From Eutreptiella sp. 'Long Island Sound 2002' (Eukaryota > Euglenozoa > Euglenophyceae > Eutreptiales > Eutreptiaceae): a stretch of 64,000 nucleotides of DNA. Shown here one piece after another: positions 20,330 through 31,059 of the stretch. The stretch covers positions 18,695,226 to 18,759,225 of the forward strand of contig OZ038400.1 in the NCBI GenBank assembly GCA_964036045.1, in the 5' to 3' direction. The notes under the pieces were generated by a model that saw only the letters and a list, made by a program, of their open reading frames with translations, had not been told where the DNA came from and did not search any database. Within the stretch, counting starts at the first letter, position 1; each line of letters starts with the position of its first letter. The translations under genes were made by a program, and so were the position numbers.

Positions 20330-21100
20330 TGGTTGAAAGACATTGTGGGAACATTTATGTGCCGTAAATTGGTGATTTTGATTTTCCATTGTGCTCCACA
20401 TCATTGCGCATTGAGAGCATTTGTCATTTGGGAGGGATTGGGACAGAGCAGACTGGTCAAGATTGCCATCCGTCACGGTTTTGCCCGAAAAACCGCGAAT
20501 AACACTAGGCAAGTGTGAAGAGATTGCATTTTTGGCATCCCGTAGGGTCCCTTGGGCCATCCGCATCATCTCTTCACACTTAGACTTTTTGTCCAGAAGA
20601 CCTTGATTTGGTGGGGTAGTGTCCGGTGTGTCTAATTTTTCGCGACGTGGTAACAAATTAAGAGCAAGCACAAACTGCATTTCCAGCTACAATAAAATCT
20701 TCATAGTGGATACTGCTAGTAGAATGGAGGAGTTGCGTACTATTTGTGGTCAATGCAGTGGTGCGGTGCCTCTTGAACGCTGTGATTGAATTTCGACCAA
20801 TTAACTAACAGTGAGTCATGTTGATGTTGGTGCTTAGCAAGTGCGTGTTGCTGATTTGGATTGTGGCTGCGTGTATATGGCAGCAATGGTGACACCATGT
20901 GCTCAAAAGCAAAGCAACATACCAAGGCATGGTGTGTTTTTTAAAAATTGAGACCTCTTACCCTTTTCAGACCAAATAACTTGTCAAGAGTTTACTGAAT
21001 GAGTTGCTTGAAAACCAAAAAAAATTACCTCTCAAAACCCATTCAGCAAACAGTGGCCAAGCTGCAGAGTTTTTGGTATTCCACAACAAAACCTCAAAAG
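20330..21100. other. no gene seen
   Basis: AT-rich sequence with short frames only; nothing recognisable. Confidence 0.35.
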
Positions 21101-21430
21101 CACGTCTACATAACCCCTGCTGTCCTAGGGGTCCCCAATGCTAAGCATAGGGAGAAAATCAGAAGGGACCCAAGTTTGGCCAAAATGGTTGCATAACCCC
21201 TGCCGTCTGGGTCCTATTGCTCAGCACGGGGATCCAATTCAGAAGTGGCTAACTACCCCCTGCCGTCTCGGGGGCCCAAATCTGGGCAATGGTCACATAA
21301 CCCTTCCCGTGTCCACAGTGCTCAGGGCAAAATGGCTACAAAACCCCTGCCATCTAGGGGGTCCGTAGTGCTCAGCACCGGTATCAAAATCAGCACCCTG
21401 CCGCCTCCGGGGCCCAAATCTGGGCGTTGA
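21100..21430 (+). repeat. degenerate tandem repeat, about 60-bp unit
   Basis: Five diverged copies of a block containing AACCCCTGCCGTCT, a GGGG-run, and GTGCTCAGCA. Spacing varies from about 55 to 75 bp, so the array is old. Confidence 0.7.
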
Positions 21431-21956
21431 ATGCATCTCATGTGTAACACCCTCCTCAATGCATTTTACATCTGGACAACAATCCCAAGTACTTCTTTTA
21501 ATTCTTCTTGTTCTTTGACGCATAGGGGTTGCACCAACCTGCACACGCTACCATCTTCAGCACAATTAGGCCATGGCAGGGCCAGCTCACCAACCACTGA
21601 TGGATCAGATTAACCGAGAGCATGCTCCAACACCATGGCGAGGCATTTCCAAGCGCCCCCACCAGACGAAATATGCAATGCTGGGGGAGCAGTGAAACGC
21701 CGCTGTGGCGCCTTCACGGCGCAAACTCTGCCAGCGATGGCGCTGGAACAGTGTACCTCTAAGGAGCTTGGAGTGGACTTTTTCGACCGCATCGGCATCC
21801 CCCTGAACCAGAACCTGGCCCGTTTTAAGACAATGATCAGATGTGTTTGCTATGGCACATTGATATCTTGTGGAACATTGCCGGGGGTGATTGATCTTTG
21901 CTGACCATTGACTGCGTCGTTGTGCCCCCATGTGTTCTCTTTGAAGATTGCACACA

Positions 21957-24542
21957 ATGACATGTTTGATGTATCTCATTGGGCTATTACTCCTTCCCAA
22001 AAGTTTTGTGACAAGTATGACACTTTGTGACAAGTATTGCAACCGATTCCGCGTTTGCTTCACCAAGCCATCCTGCAGATTTTTCTCGAAGGATACTCAA
22101 CAATGGGTTGGGCCGTATGACCGGTGCAACAGGGACGTTCAGGGGTTTTCGCTTCTGCCCTGCTTGAATTGTTTTCCTCATTGGCCATGCGGTAGTACTG
22201 CCGCCGTCGTCGCCCCTGCCCCCGCCGCCGCCGTCGTCCTTAACCCGTCCAAGGCAGAATGTGAGGCTTCCTGTGCAGAGTACCGGTCATGCTTCACTGA
22301 TGATGCATGCGCTTATGTGGCCAACGTTCCTGCCCAGAAGTGGTCTGGCCCATACTCATTTTGCAACGCCATTGGGGCCTGTGGGAGTTGCTTTCCTGAC
22401 CAGCCGTGCCAAATGCGAGGTTGGCTTGACTCCCATATCAACGCACACCCCAGCGACAAATTGGCAGGTTGTGAAGGCTGCCTGAGATTCAGGGTCTGTT
22501 TGGGAGCCTTGGCCTGCACAGAAACCTCCAGGGGGCGCTGGGCGGGGCGGGGCTTCTCTCCTCTGAGTCCGCCTTGTCGGTGGTTGCCAGTCTGTCACAG
22601 GTGTGGCCTTTCAAAAGCCGATTGTGAACTGTACCCTGCTTTAACGGCAGCCATCACATCTCCGCTGCATGACACAGATGAAACTGCCCTCCGCCTTCTG
22701 ATCGCTTCCCAATTGCTCCAAACCGCCGCCTGTGGTACGCGTTTCGTGTCCTGTGGACCGGTTGGTGGAGCCATGAGGGTCACAGGCTTAGATCTTGATG
22801 AGGCCGCCTCGTCCTACAGGTCAGGCTACGTCCTACAGGGGGGGCTGACTCTGCTCCAAAACCTGACGGGGTTGACGTTCCTTCGCCTGCCCGCAGAGTT
22901 TCATGGGTACCTTGGGCTACTTCACAACCTGACTCAACTCACGCACCTCAGCCTCACAGGCCCCAGTATTACCGGTTCTCTGGACGACCTCCTGCACTTT
23001 CCACAGCTGACATACCTTTCCCTGCGCAACACAATGGTCAGAGGGTCTATAGCAGCGCTGGGGCGGCTCAAGGCTCTTGAGGTGTTGAACATCCAGGGGC
23101 CTTCAGCTTTTATAGGAAATCCATCCGCAGGTAATCCCCTCGTGCACAGCGCTATCATGGGGCCTCTCGGTTCCCTGCGCGGCCTTCATGCACTCCGGTG
23201 CCTGAATCTGCAGTCTGTTGCCGTGTCTGGGGCATTAGAGGACCTTGCAAGGCCGTCACTTCAGGAGGTCATGCTGGTGTACCTGGCCCTTGTGGGTGGC
23301 TCCCTTGGCCCTTCCTTCAAAAATTTGTCAACGCTCATTATCAAAGACCTTCCTCGTGGACAAGTCCCGCTGACCGCGCTGAACGACATGCCGCACCTCA
23401 AAGTCTTGGCCTTGGTTAGGGTTCAGGTGACCGGCTCCATCTCGCGAGTGCAAGGCTTCGGCCTGGAACACCTGACCATCAGAGATGCTGTGCACGTGAC
23501 CCAGAACCAGGTGGATATTCCGTTGACTGCTGTGCAAGAGATGCACCACTTGTTCACACTAAGCTTGGCCAATGCTAATGTGCACGGCGATGTGGAGGCC
23601 CTAGCTCATCTGAGCCTGGAGGAGCTAGTCCTGGAGGCTGCCTCAAGCGGCCACATAACCGGCACCCTGCACGATCTGCGGCGCATGCCGCTTGAAAGGT
23701 TGCAGCTCAAAGACTGCGATGTTGGAGGGCCCCTGGGGATCCTGGGGAATCACCAAGGGCTTACACATCTTGGGCTCATGAATGTCCCAGTTTATGGAAG
23801 TCTGCACTTTATGACAGGGCTCCCCATCCTTGCAAGGCTGATGTTATCAGGCTTAGACTTCAGAGGTGACCTGCAACCTCTTGCCTTCCCCTTGCCTACC
23901 TTTCGGCAAAAATTTCTGCCAGACAACAGCCTTTCTGTATACTTGAAGAACATGAGTATCGCCGGTAGCATACCGCCCTTACCTCGTTTCATAAGGCATT
24001 TGGACCTGGAGGACAACAGCCTGTTCTCCTCTGCCCCGGTTGTGATGGATGCCCCAGGTCTACGGGTGCTGAATCTCAAGACCAATAGACTCACAAATGG
24101 GCGGGTGCAGCATCTCAACCTGTCATCTGAAGCCCTGGTCAACCTGTACGACAACCACCTCCGGTGCCCACTGCCCCATGTTCATGGTGTCACCGTCCTG
24201 GCAGCGCCTTGTGCCGAAAATGCCGTGTTGTTTTTGCTTCTTTTGCTCGCGGCCATACTGGTCCTCACTGGGCTAGCTGCCAGCCTTCAAAAACACGGTG
24301 ATCTCCAGGTCCCCAACAGCACTTCCTCCTTCAGAAGTTGCGCATCATTTGTGGCCTTTCTCGTCATTTGCCGGTGCCTAACAATGGCTGACCTGGCCAC
24401 CGATTTGGCTGGCAACGCCTCCATGTTGCAGGCCAGTGTCGTCCAGCCCACCTGCCAGCACGCTTATTTCTACTGGGACAACGCCCGTATGAGTGACGCG
24501 CACGGAACTGGATGGCAGACCACTGATGTTGATGATTTACAG
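21957..24542 (+). CDS. LRR receptor, N-terminal exon (signal peptide, Cys-rich modules, LRRs, TM)
   Basis: 862 codons from ATG 21957 (the in-frame upstream extension has only TTG) to the donor CAG|GTGCAC at 24542/24543, phase 0. A hydrophobic leader is at residues 3-22. Three tandem Cys-rich modules of about 50 residues follow, sharing CxxxCxxFRxCFT, a WxGPYxxCN block and CFPxxPC. Residues about 260-720 form some 18 leucine-rich repeats of the plant/protist type (LTHLSLTGPSITGSL). A transmembrane helix lies at about 756-778 and a second hydrophobic segment at about 792-815 (FVAFLVICRCLTMADLATDL). It is a plausible cell-surface receptor or adhesion protein. The exon ends just after the second helix, so the rest of the membrane part must come from downstream exons. 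Base composition is GC-rich and even, with no breaks. Confidence 0.75.
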
Positions 24543-26104
24543 GTGCACGTCTTTCATTTTTCAACACCTGCATAGGAATCCGCGTTTCCCATTGGGGGCC
24601 GCCAATCAATATGCATGCTGCCAACTGAGGACCCCACTCCTGGCTACTAACCCCCCCCCCCCCTTGTCCTAACACGGGCCTCTCCAAACATGGCGACCCC
24701 GTGTTTTTGAACCATTGTTTTTGCGGTTCCAATCTAACAGAGAACGTAGTCCGCAGCCTGCAGGAAGGGTCGATATGGGTGGCAAAGTGTTGGTGTGGCT
24801 GTCGTCCGGTAGACGACCACAAAGCCAGTAGCGGATTTGTGGCCGTCCACAACATTTATGGCATCTACTGGATTCGTGGCCATGTACCTGATTGGTGGCC
24901 ATCTGCCGGATTAGTTCCATGTGCGTGTGTGTTCTGGGGTGTATGCTGGCCTGTTGGGCACTCTTCGGTAGTCATGAACGGGTGGGGTGGCTTATATCTG
25001 CAACATGTGTTCTGTGGTATTTGCCGCGCGGTAACACGGGCCTGTCCAAATACGGCAACCCCTTGTTTCCGCACTTTTGCCTCCTGAACCAGAGCGTAGC
25101 CCGAGTCAGGACAAGGGGGTGCTTCAGGTTTTGCGCTGATCTTCCCAGGACCGAAGAGGGCCCTGTGGGCACACGGTCTTCATCGAACTAATATGGGGGG
25201 ATTGAGGGACACGTGGGGGCATGTGGGTTGCTTCAGCGTGTCAAGAAAAAGCAGCAAGTTGGTTCGGGTGTCCACCATCGTCGACCACCGGGATGAAGCG
25301 GATGTGGTTGTGGGAAGAGGGGTGTGGGGGGAGTGCCGCTCGAGGCGGTGTAGGAGCCCCAAGGAAGAGTACACCGTCCCGTGGTGGGGGGTGAAGGGGG
25401 GTAAGTACCTCTGTTTGTCAGTCCCAAGGGCCACAGCCAGCAGCTGGCTGAACCAATGAGGTCCCCTCCGGCAAATAAGAACCCGGCTGTCTGGGGAGGG
25501 CTTCCACGAGCCAAACAGACGCCCATTGGGAGCGGAGAAGGAAGGTGGGGCAGCTGTGGGACATGTGGGGCATGTGGGGAGTCTATGTGTGTGTCGCAGT
25601 ATTTGCATGTGTGGTAGTTGACGGTGACAGGGGGTGGCGGTGGTACAGCAGAGCACGCAAGTGGCAGGTTGTGACCACTGGGGTTCTGGGGAGCGTGGAT
25701 TCCAAGAGCAGGGATGCAAAAGCATCAGCCGCCCAGTGTGCTGGATCCCGAGTAACGTCTTGTGAGGTGGCTCGGGGCAGGGCCATGTCCTGCAGGTAAG
25801 GCGTTGCAGAGTAGGCGACCTTCGCTCGTGGCCAGTAGCGCCCTGCTCAACAGGGTGGTACTGGTGAAGGGCCGAGCACGGGACACATCCGGGGGCGCCA
25901 GCAGATGAGCTTCCTGCCAAAGTCCGGCCATGGTGTGTGTATGGCGCGTGTTATGCTGGGCCTCCAGCCCACAACTGTGGAAGCCTACAGAGGCCTGTAC
26001 CACCCAGCAGAACAGGTGGTTGGTGAGGGTGAAAAGGGGGGCTTTGTGTTCGCACAGTGCAGCAAGCCTGTGGTGTCAGCCAAACACTACACATGCCCCA
26101 TACC

Positions 26105-27060
26105 GTATTTACATGATTTTCACTCTATTTGGGTACTAGGTCCGGGGGGGGGGGGGGGTCCCAAGGGATTGGTACACAACCTGCTTATGTAGTTTTTCAC
26201 CCTAGACAGCTCAAAAATTGAAGTTTTCGAAACTTGTTTTTTTGCTTCCGTGATCACCTAAAATGACCATCCAAGGTATGTAAAGCATGTTTTAGGCCGT
26301 ATTTACATGTTTTTCACCCGAATTGGGTATTCGGTCCAGGGGGGGGGGGGGGTCTCCCAAGGGATTGGAACACAACCTGCTTATGCAGTTTTTCACCCTG
26401 GGCAGCTCAAAAAACGAAGTTTTCGAAACTTATTTTTTTGCTTACGTGATCACCTAAAATGAGCATCCAAGCTATGTACAGCATGTTTTAGCCCGTATTT
26501 ATGTAGTTTTTACCCTATTTTGGGTGTGTGTTGCTTGGGGTAGATTCTCTGCGAGGTGGACTTGCCGAAGGCAATAGAATTTTTTTTTAACATTCTGACC
26601 ATTCACAATGATCAAATATCCTATGTAAAGCATGTTTTAGGCCGTATTTACGTGTTTTTAACCCTATTTGGGTGTTGGAAGGGGGGGTGAGGTGGCTCTC
26701 AAGGGGCTGGGGCACAACCTGCTTATGCAGTTTTTCACCCTCGGTAGCTCAAAAATCGAAATTTCCCAAACCGATTTTTTTGATATTCTGACCATTCACA
26801 ATGATCAAATGTCCTATGTAAAGCATGTTTTAGACCCTCTTCATGTGTTTTTCACCCTATTTGGGTGTTGGAAGGGGGTGAGGTGCTAGAGCACAACCTA
26901 CTTATGCAGTTTTCCGCCCTCAGCAGCTGAAAAATGGAACTTTTCAAAATTGATTTTTTCGATATTTTGACCATTTACAATCATCAAATATCCTATTCAA
27001 AGCATGTTTCAGACCCTCTTTACGTGTTTTTCACCCTATTTGGGTGTTTGGACGGGGTGA
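26105..27060 (+). repeat. diverged tandem repeats, about 190-bp unit, about 5 copies
   Basis: Each copy contains CGTATTTAC, TTTTTCACCCTATTTGGGTG, a G-run, ACACAACCTGCTTATGCAG, AGCTCAAAAA and GTAAAGCATGTTTTAG. Copies start near 26105, 26290, 26490, 26640, 26830 and 27000. Identity declines to the right, and some copies are shorter because an internal part was lost. Confidence 0.85.
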
Positions 27061-27069
27061 GGGGTTTCT

Positions 27070-29940
27070 AAATGCCTTTGTGACTAACCGACTAATTGAC
27101 TGATTGTGCTCCCTCCCTCTTCCAGGTGCCTTGCCGATAGGCAATAGAATTTGCAAAAGTTGAAAATCACGGAAATCACGGAAATTTGTGGAAATCATGG
27201 AAATGTGGATCATTTTTGCCCCTGCCTTTGCCGTTTGTTTTAGTGTACGGACGGTTCCTGATGTTGTCATTTCTATGCCCCTTTCAATCTTTCCATGTCT
27301 TCTAACGATGAATCCACATCCCCCAATCCTTCGGCTTGGCTGGACTTATTGGTGTGAAAAACAGGCAAAGAATGGGTACAAAACTCCGTGAAGCTTGTGT
27401 CACCATGTATTGCAATGGTGATGTGAAGGAACGATTCGTGAAGTGGCCCCTTGCATGCATCCACCTGTGCTTCTCTCACTTCTTGTTGCACAGGTTGTCA
27501 TGCCTTGGGGCAAGTGGGGCTAAGCAAACAGATTGCTTGCCCGAGGCACCAAAGGCTAGATTTTCACTCTATAAGGAGAAGTTTGCGAGCACGGATATGG
27601 CACTGAAAATCACAGAAAATCACGGGAAATCATGGAAAAATCATGGAAATTTTTTTCTGAGCAAATCACGGAAATGTAAGAAACCCTGGGTACAGTGCTA
27701 CTCCAAGCCACGCCTAGCGGTGAGAGTCCGGGACTCACTTGCAGAGTCCAAACCCTCCAAGCTGCATTAGACCAAGGGACGGGGGGGGCTTATCAACTGC
27801 CGCGGCCCAAGGGCTAGGGTAGGTTATGGTAGGTACCATGAGGCGTTTGGAGTGCATAGGCTCTGACGAGATGCGGGAGCAGTAACTTTCCCGGTCCGCT
27901 TGCACATGGGGTAACCGTCCTTGTCCTTGTTGTAAACGTTGTGAGAAGATGTCCAAGGGGAGGTGGAAGGTGGGGTTGAAATATGATGTCCAGCCACGTA
28001 GGTTCATGTGGTCCCGTTGCAATGCATTGTCCAAGGACAAGTAGCAGTTCTAGACATTTGCGGCCGCTTGGCAATCTCTCTAGTATTTTCGTTCCTCGGT
28101 CCTTTGTAAAGGCAAAGTGCCCAATGGTAAGAAAAAACCACGAAACTTGTGACTTCCTATTGCCAAGCGGTACCTGAGAGCCCTCTCACAGCAGTGGAGG
28201 CCAACTCGGTCAAGGTGAAATAGGGCCGCACCTTCTCACCCCCCCCCCCCCGAAGTACTTTGCCTACCGCAGTGAGCTACGGCTAGCTGAGATGGTGTTG
28301 GTCAGCCATGCAGCGTGCACCTCTTTGGTAGAGGTTTATAGGATGGATGCATGCTGTGGACGGGACGAGCCAACCTCCACAAACAGCAAATCTTGATCGC
28401 ACTGTTGAATGCGAGACTTTGCCCCATGTGGGATTACAGCCCGTGGGCAGAAGGGTTCTATGTGCAATTGCGCATATAGGTAGTGTGGCAAGACATGCTC
28501 ATGGAGGGCTACACCCTCTTTAAGGGGTACTCACAGGGCAACTCTGCTCAGCCAAGCACTTTAGTGCTCCCATTCTCCGCCCTCCTGTTCCTGTGTCGCA
28601 TCCATGTGCCTTGCGGGCCATCCCCTACAACCATGCCCATCAACCAAGTATGCTACAATGATGACAGAGCCATGGTCAACCTAGTTTCAAATTTGGCTAG
28701 CACATACGTTCAGGCGTGCCTTGAGGGGTGGTGGGGAGGCAGAGGGCACTGTGTGGGGCCCTAGTGACCAACACACTGGGAAGAATAATTGCCTGATGTT
28801 CATGGCCTCGAGCAGCGGTGGACTCATTTGGGGCATGCGAGGGTCAATGGTGGGGAAAGCGATTGCAAGCGGCTGATGACTACCGCTAACGATGGGGGCT
28901 AGGAAACGCGTGTTGCCGCATGATGCCCCGTCGCATGGATGTACAGCTCAAGGGGGGAGGGGTAGAGGGCCAACCAAGCCGAAACAGCACCCACCAGATA
29001 TCGACAGTTGCTAGGCCACCTAGGCGCTCAAAAGGTGCTACCGAAATCTTTTCAAAGCAATTACTCAGAGGTGCGATCATGGGTATCTTGGTGACCACAG
29101 ACCCATATCTCTTGGGGACATTTGGAATATGCCAGGGTGGAGCAAATTCACATTTTTCAGGATTTTCTCAATTTTTAATCTGATGCACCAAAAGTTCGTT
29201 CCGAAGGGGGGTATATGTATATTTTCTGAAATCTGTGGTAAGAGGCCGTTTCAGAAATGTATGAGTTTTGGGGGGGGGGGGTTAAGTGGTCGTATTTCTA
29301 AGCACTAGAGCTGCAAAGCGCAACCATGCACTGAGCGTTTCACACAGGTTTATTTCAAATCATCGTTTGCATTGTCTTTCTGAGGCAGGGCCGGGTCCCC
29401 ATTTGGGCAGACATCACCATGCTTATTGTTGGGTACATATTTTTGCAGCTTTTGCCATTCCTGCAGCCGGCTTCACTGGTACCCACCCGGTATTCAGAGG
29501 CGTTGCCCAGAGACCATCGGTTGTCAGGCCCACATTCCGTTGCTTTGTTGGCCTCACCTTGCACCACGGAATGGACTGACGTTACCCTGCTTGCATGCAC
29601 ACAAAACCAGGATGAGGGGAAAGTTTGCCCTCATCAGGGGTGGTACCAAAGTCCAACCACTTCATTTTGTGGTCCCAGAACAAAACAGGGGTGGCAACGG
29701 CCGCGGCTGCTTTGGCTTTGGCCACAGACTCACAACATTGTGTGAAATTTTGAAATGGTGCAGGAACTGGGTAACAGGGGGTGGGCCCTTTCACTGGGGA
29801 CTAGGCCCACAGGACTAGAAAGCCTGTGCCGAGGCCTTATTACTGCTGACCACAAACCTATAGCATCAGGGGATGCACCGGCAAAGTGTAAGTCACACCA
29901 AGTCTCCTAGTACAAGCAGTAGCCGATATCAAGGGAAAGG
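27070..29940. other. no exon seen
   Basis: About 2.9 kb with scattered short frames, two runs of GGAAATCA-type repeats, and G/C homopolymers at 28240-28251 and 29270-29281. Nothing here resembles a domain. Confidence 0.35.
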
Positions 29941-30164
29941 AGGTGGTTCTCGTCTTTGCACGAATGGTCCCTTGGTCCTGCCAACCACTTTGTATCAGAC
30001 ATACATCCGCTTTTACTTGCTTGGTGCTCTTTCTTAATTGCTTTGCTCGCGGACCCCTTCCCTTCAAGCAATTCCTCGTCTCAGCTCAGGAGCCGCGCCT
30101 TTACCATGCCATGCCGTCCCTCATCCCCGCATCTGTTTTGCATTTTCCTCGCATCTTCTTGCAG

Positions 30165-31058
30165 GTTCAGTTGAAGAGCATTTGCGAATATGAACCCAAT
30201 TGCAAGTATGACCAGGGGTTGTGTAGTGTTGCGGACTCGGAGCCGAATGCGTTGTTCCGCCATCTGCTCATCATGGACACAATATTGATTGCGGTGAAGG
30301 AATTCATCAAAGTCGTTGTCCTCTTCTTCTTCTTGTGCCGTGGCTATGTGCCTGTCCAAGTCCACTTCTTCTGTGCCAACAGCCCCATCGCTTGTCTGCT
30401 GGCACTGGTTTACCAGCCGGTTCGGGTGCTTCACCTACGCCGGCCATCGGTTTTCGATTTTGTATTGCAGTTGCTCTTCGACGGGCTGTGTGAGGACATC
30501 CCTCAGCTCCTGTTGCAGATTTACTTCGTGTATTCTGTGTCGCGCACAGGGCTATCCGTTCTGCAAGTCCTCTCGCTGTTCCTAACAACCCTTGGATTTT
30601 CATGCATCATCCTCCGATTGACTGTTCAGCTATTAAAGCAGTGCTGGAAAACACGGCTGTATCAGCTGCCTACTCAAATGGCACAAAACGGTGCTACATT
30701 GACAAACGGCAGTTTCACACAGTTTGACCCCTCTCTTGATCTGGCTGCTGCTGTTGCTGTTGCTATTGCTAGTACTGTTGCTATTGCTGCTGGTCCATCC
30801 TTGCAAGGCGGCTCATGTTCGCCTTCCCCCAATGCTCCGTTGTCATTGGCCAAGGACGTGCCAGGGTGTGCCCATAAATCCCAGATTCCCATCCCAGGCC
30901 AGATAGAGGCCCGAGATAACGCCTGCTACAGGACATCCCACCTGTCCCTGCAGTCTTTCGAAGAGGAATCCCAGCATGCAGAAGACCGTATTGTCAGCCC
31001 AGAGCCCCGGACCTCTCACCTGTCCGTGGTGTCTGTCGAAGGGACTCCCGGCATGTAG
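30165..31058 (+). CDS. LRR receptor, C-terminal multi-pass membrane exon
   Basis: Acceptor TTGCAG|GTTCAG at 30164/30165, phase 0, then 297 codons to TAG. It starts KSICEYEPNCKYDQGLC and continues with several membrane helices, including a DGLCEDIPQLLLQIYFVYS segment reminiscent of XK-related and similar multi-pass proteins (DxPQLxLQ). The tail has a low-complexity Ala/Val run and a near-duplicated RTSHLS block. I assign it to the LRR gene because it is the same strand and phase, and because membrane helices are exactly what the first exon lacks. An intervening exon is probably missing from my model. It could instead belong to an independent gene; the in-frame extension upstream to 29943 has no signal or homology that I can see. 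Confidence 0.5.
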   Translation, partial: VQLKSICEYEPNCKYDQGLCSVADSEPNALFRHLLIMDTILIAVKEFIKVVVLFFFLCRGYVPVQVHFFCANSPIACLLALVYQPVRVLHLRRPSVFDFVLQLLFDGLCEDIPQLLLQIYFVYSVSRTGLSVLQVLSLFLTTLGFSCIILRLTVQLLKQCWKTRLYQLPTQMAQNGATLTNGSFTQFDPSLDLAAAVAVAIASTVAIAAGPSLQGGSCSPSPNAPLSLAKDVPGCAHKSQIPIPGQIEARDNACYRTSHLSLQSFEEESQHAEDRIVSPEPRTSHLSVVSVEGTPGM

Positions 31059-31059
31059 A

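Larger units (their letters stand above)
24543..30164 (+). other. intron(s) of the LRR receptor gene
   Basis: GT at 24543 and AG at 30163-30164. The segment holds two direct copies of a TAACACGGGCCT-containing block (about 24670-24725 and 25030-25078), the 26.1-27.1 kb repeats, GGAAATCA-rich short repeats (27165-27215 and 27605-27680) and long C/G runs. A hydrophobic plus-strand stretch near 24930-25028 (CVCVLGCMLACWALFG) could be a missing middle exon, but no splice pair keeps the phase, so I do not call it. Confidence 0.4.

Noticed and set aside
24892-25028. Hydrophobic stretch as a middle exon of the LRR receptor
   Set aside because: It looks membrane-like, but no acceptor and donor pair keeps phase 0 with the neighbouring exons.
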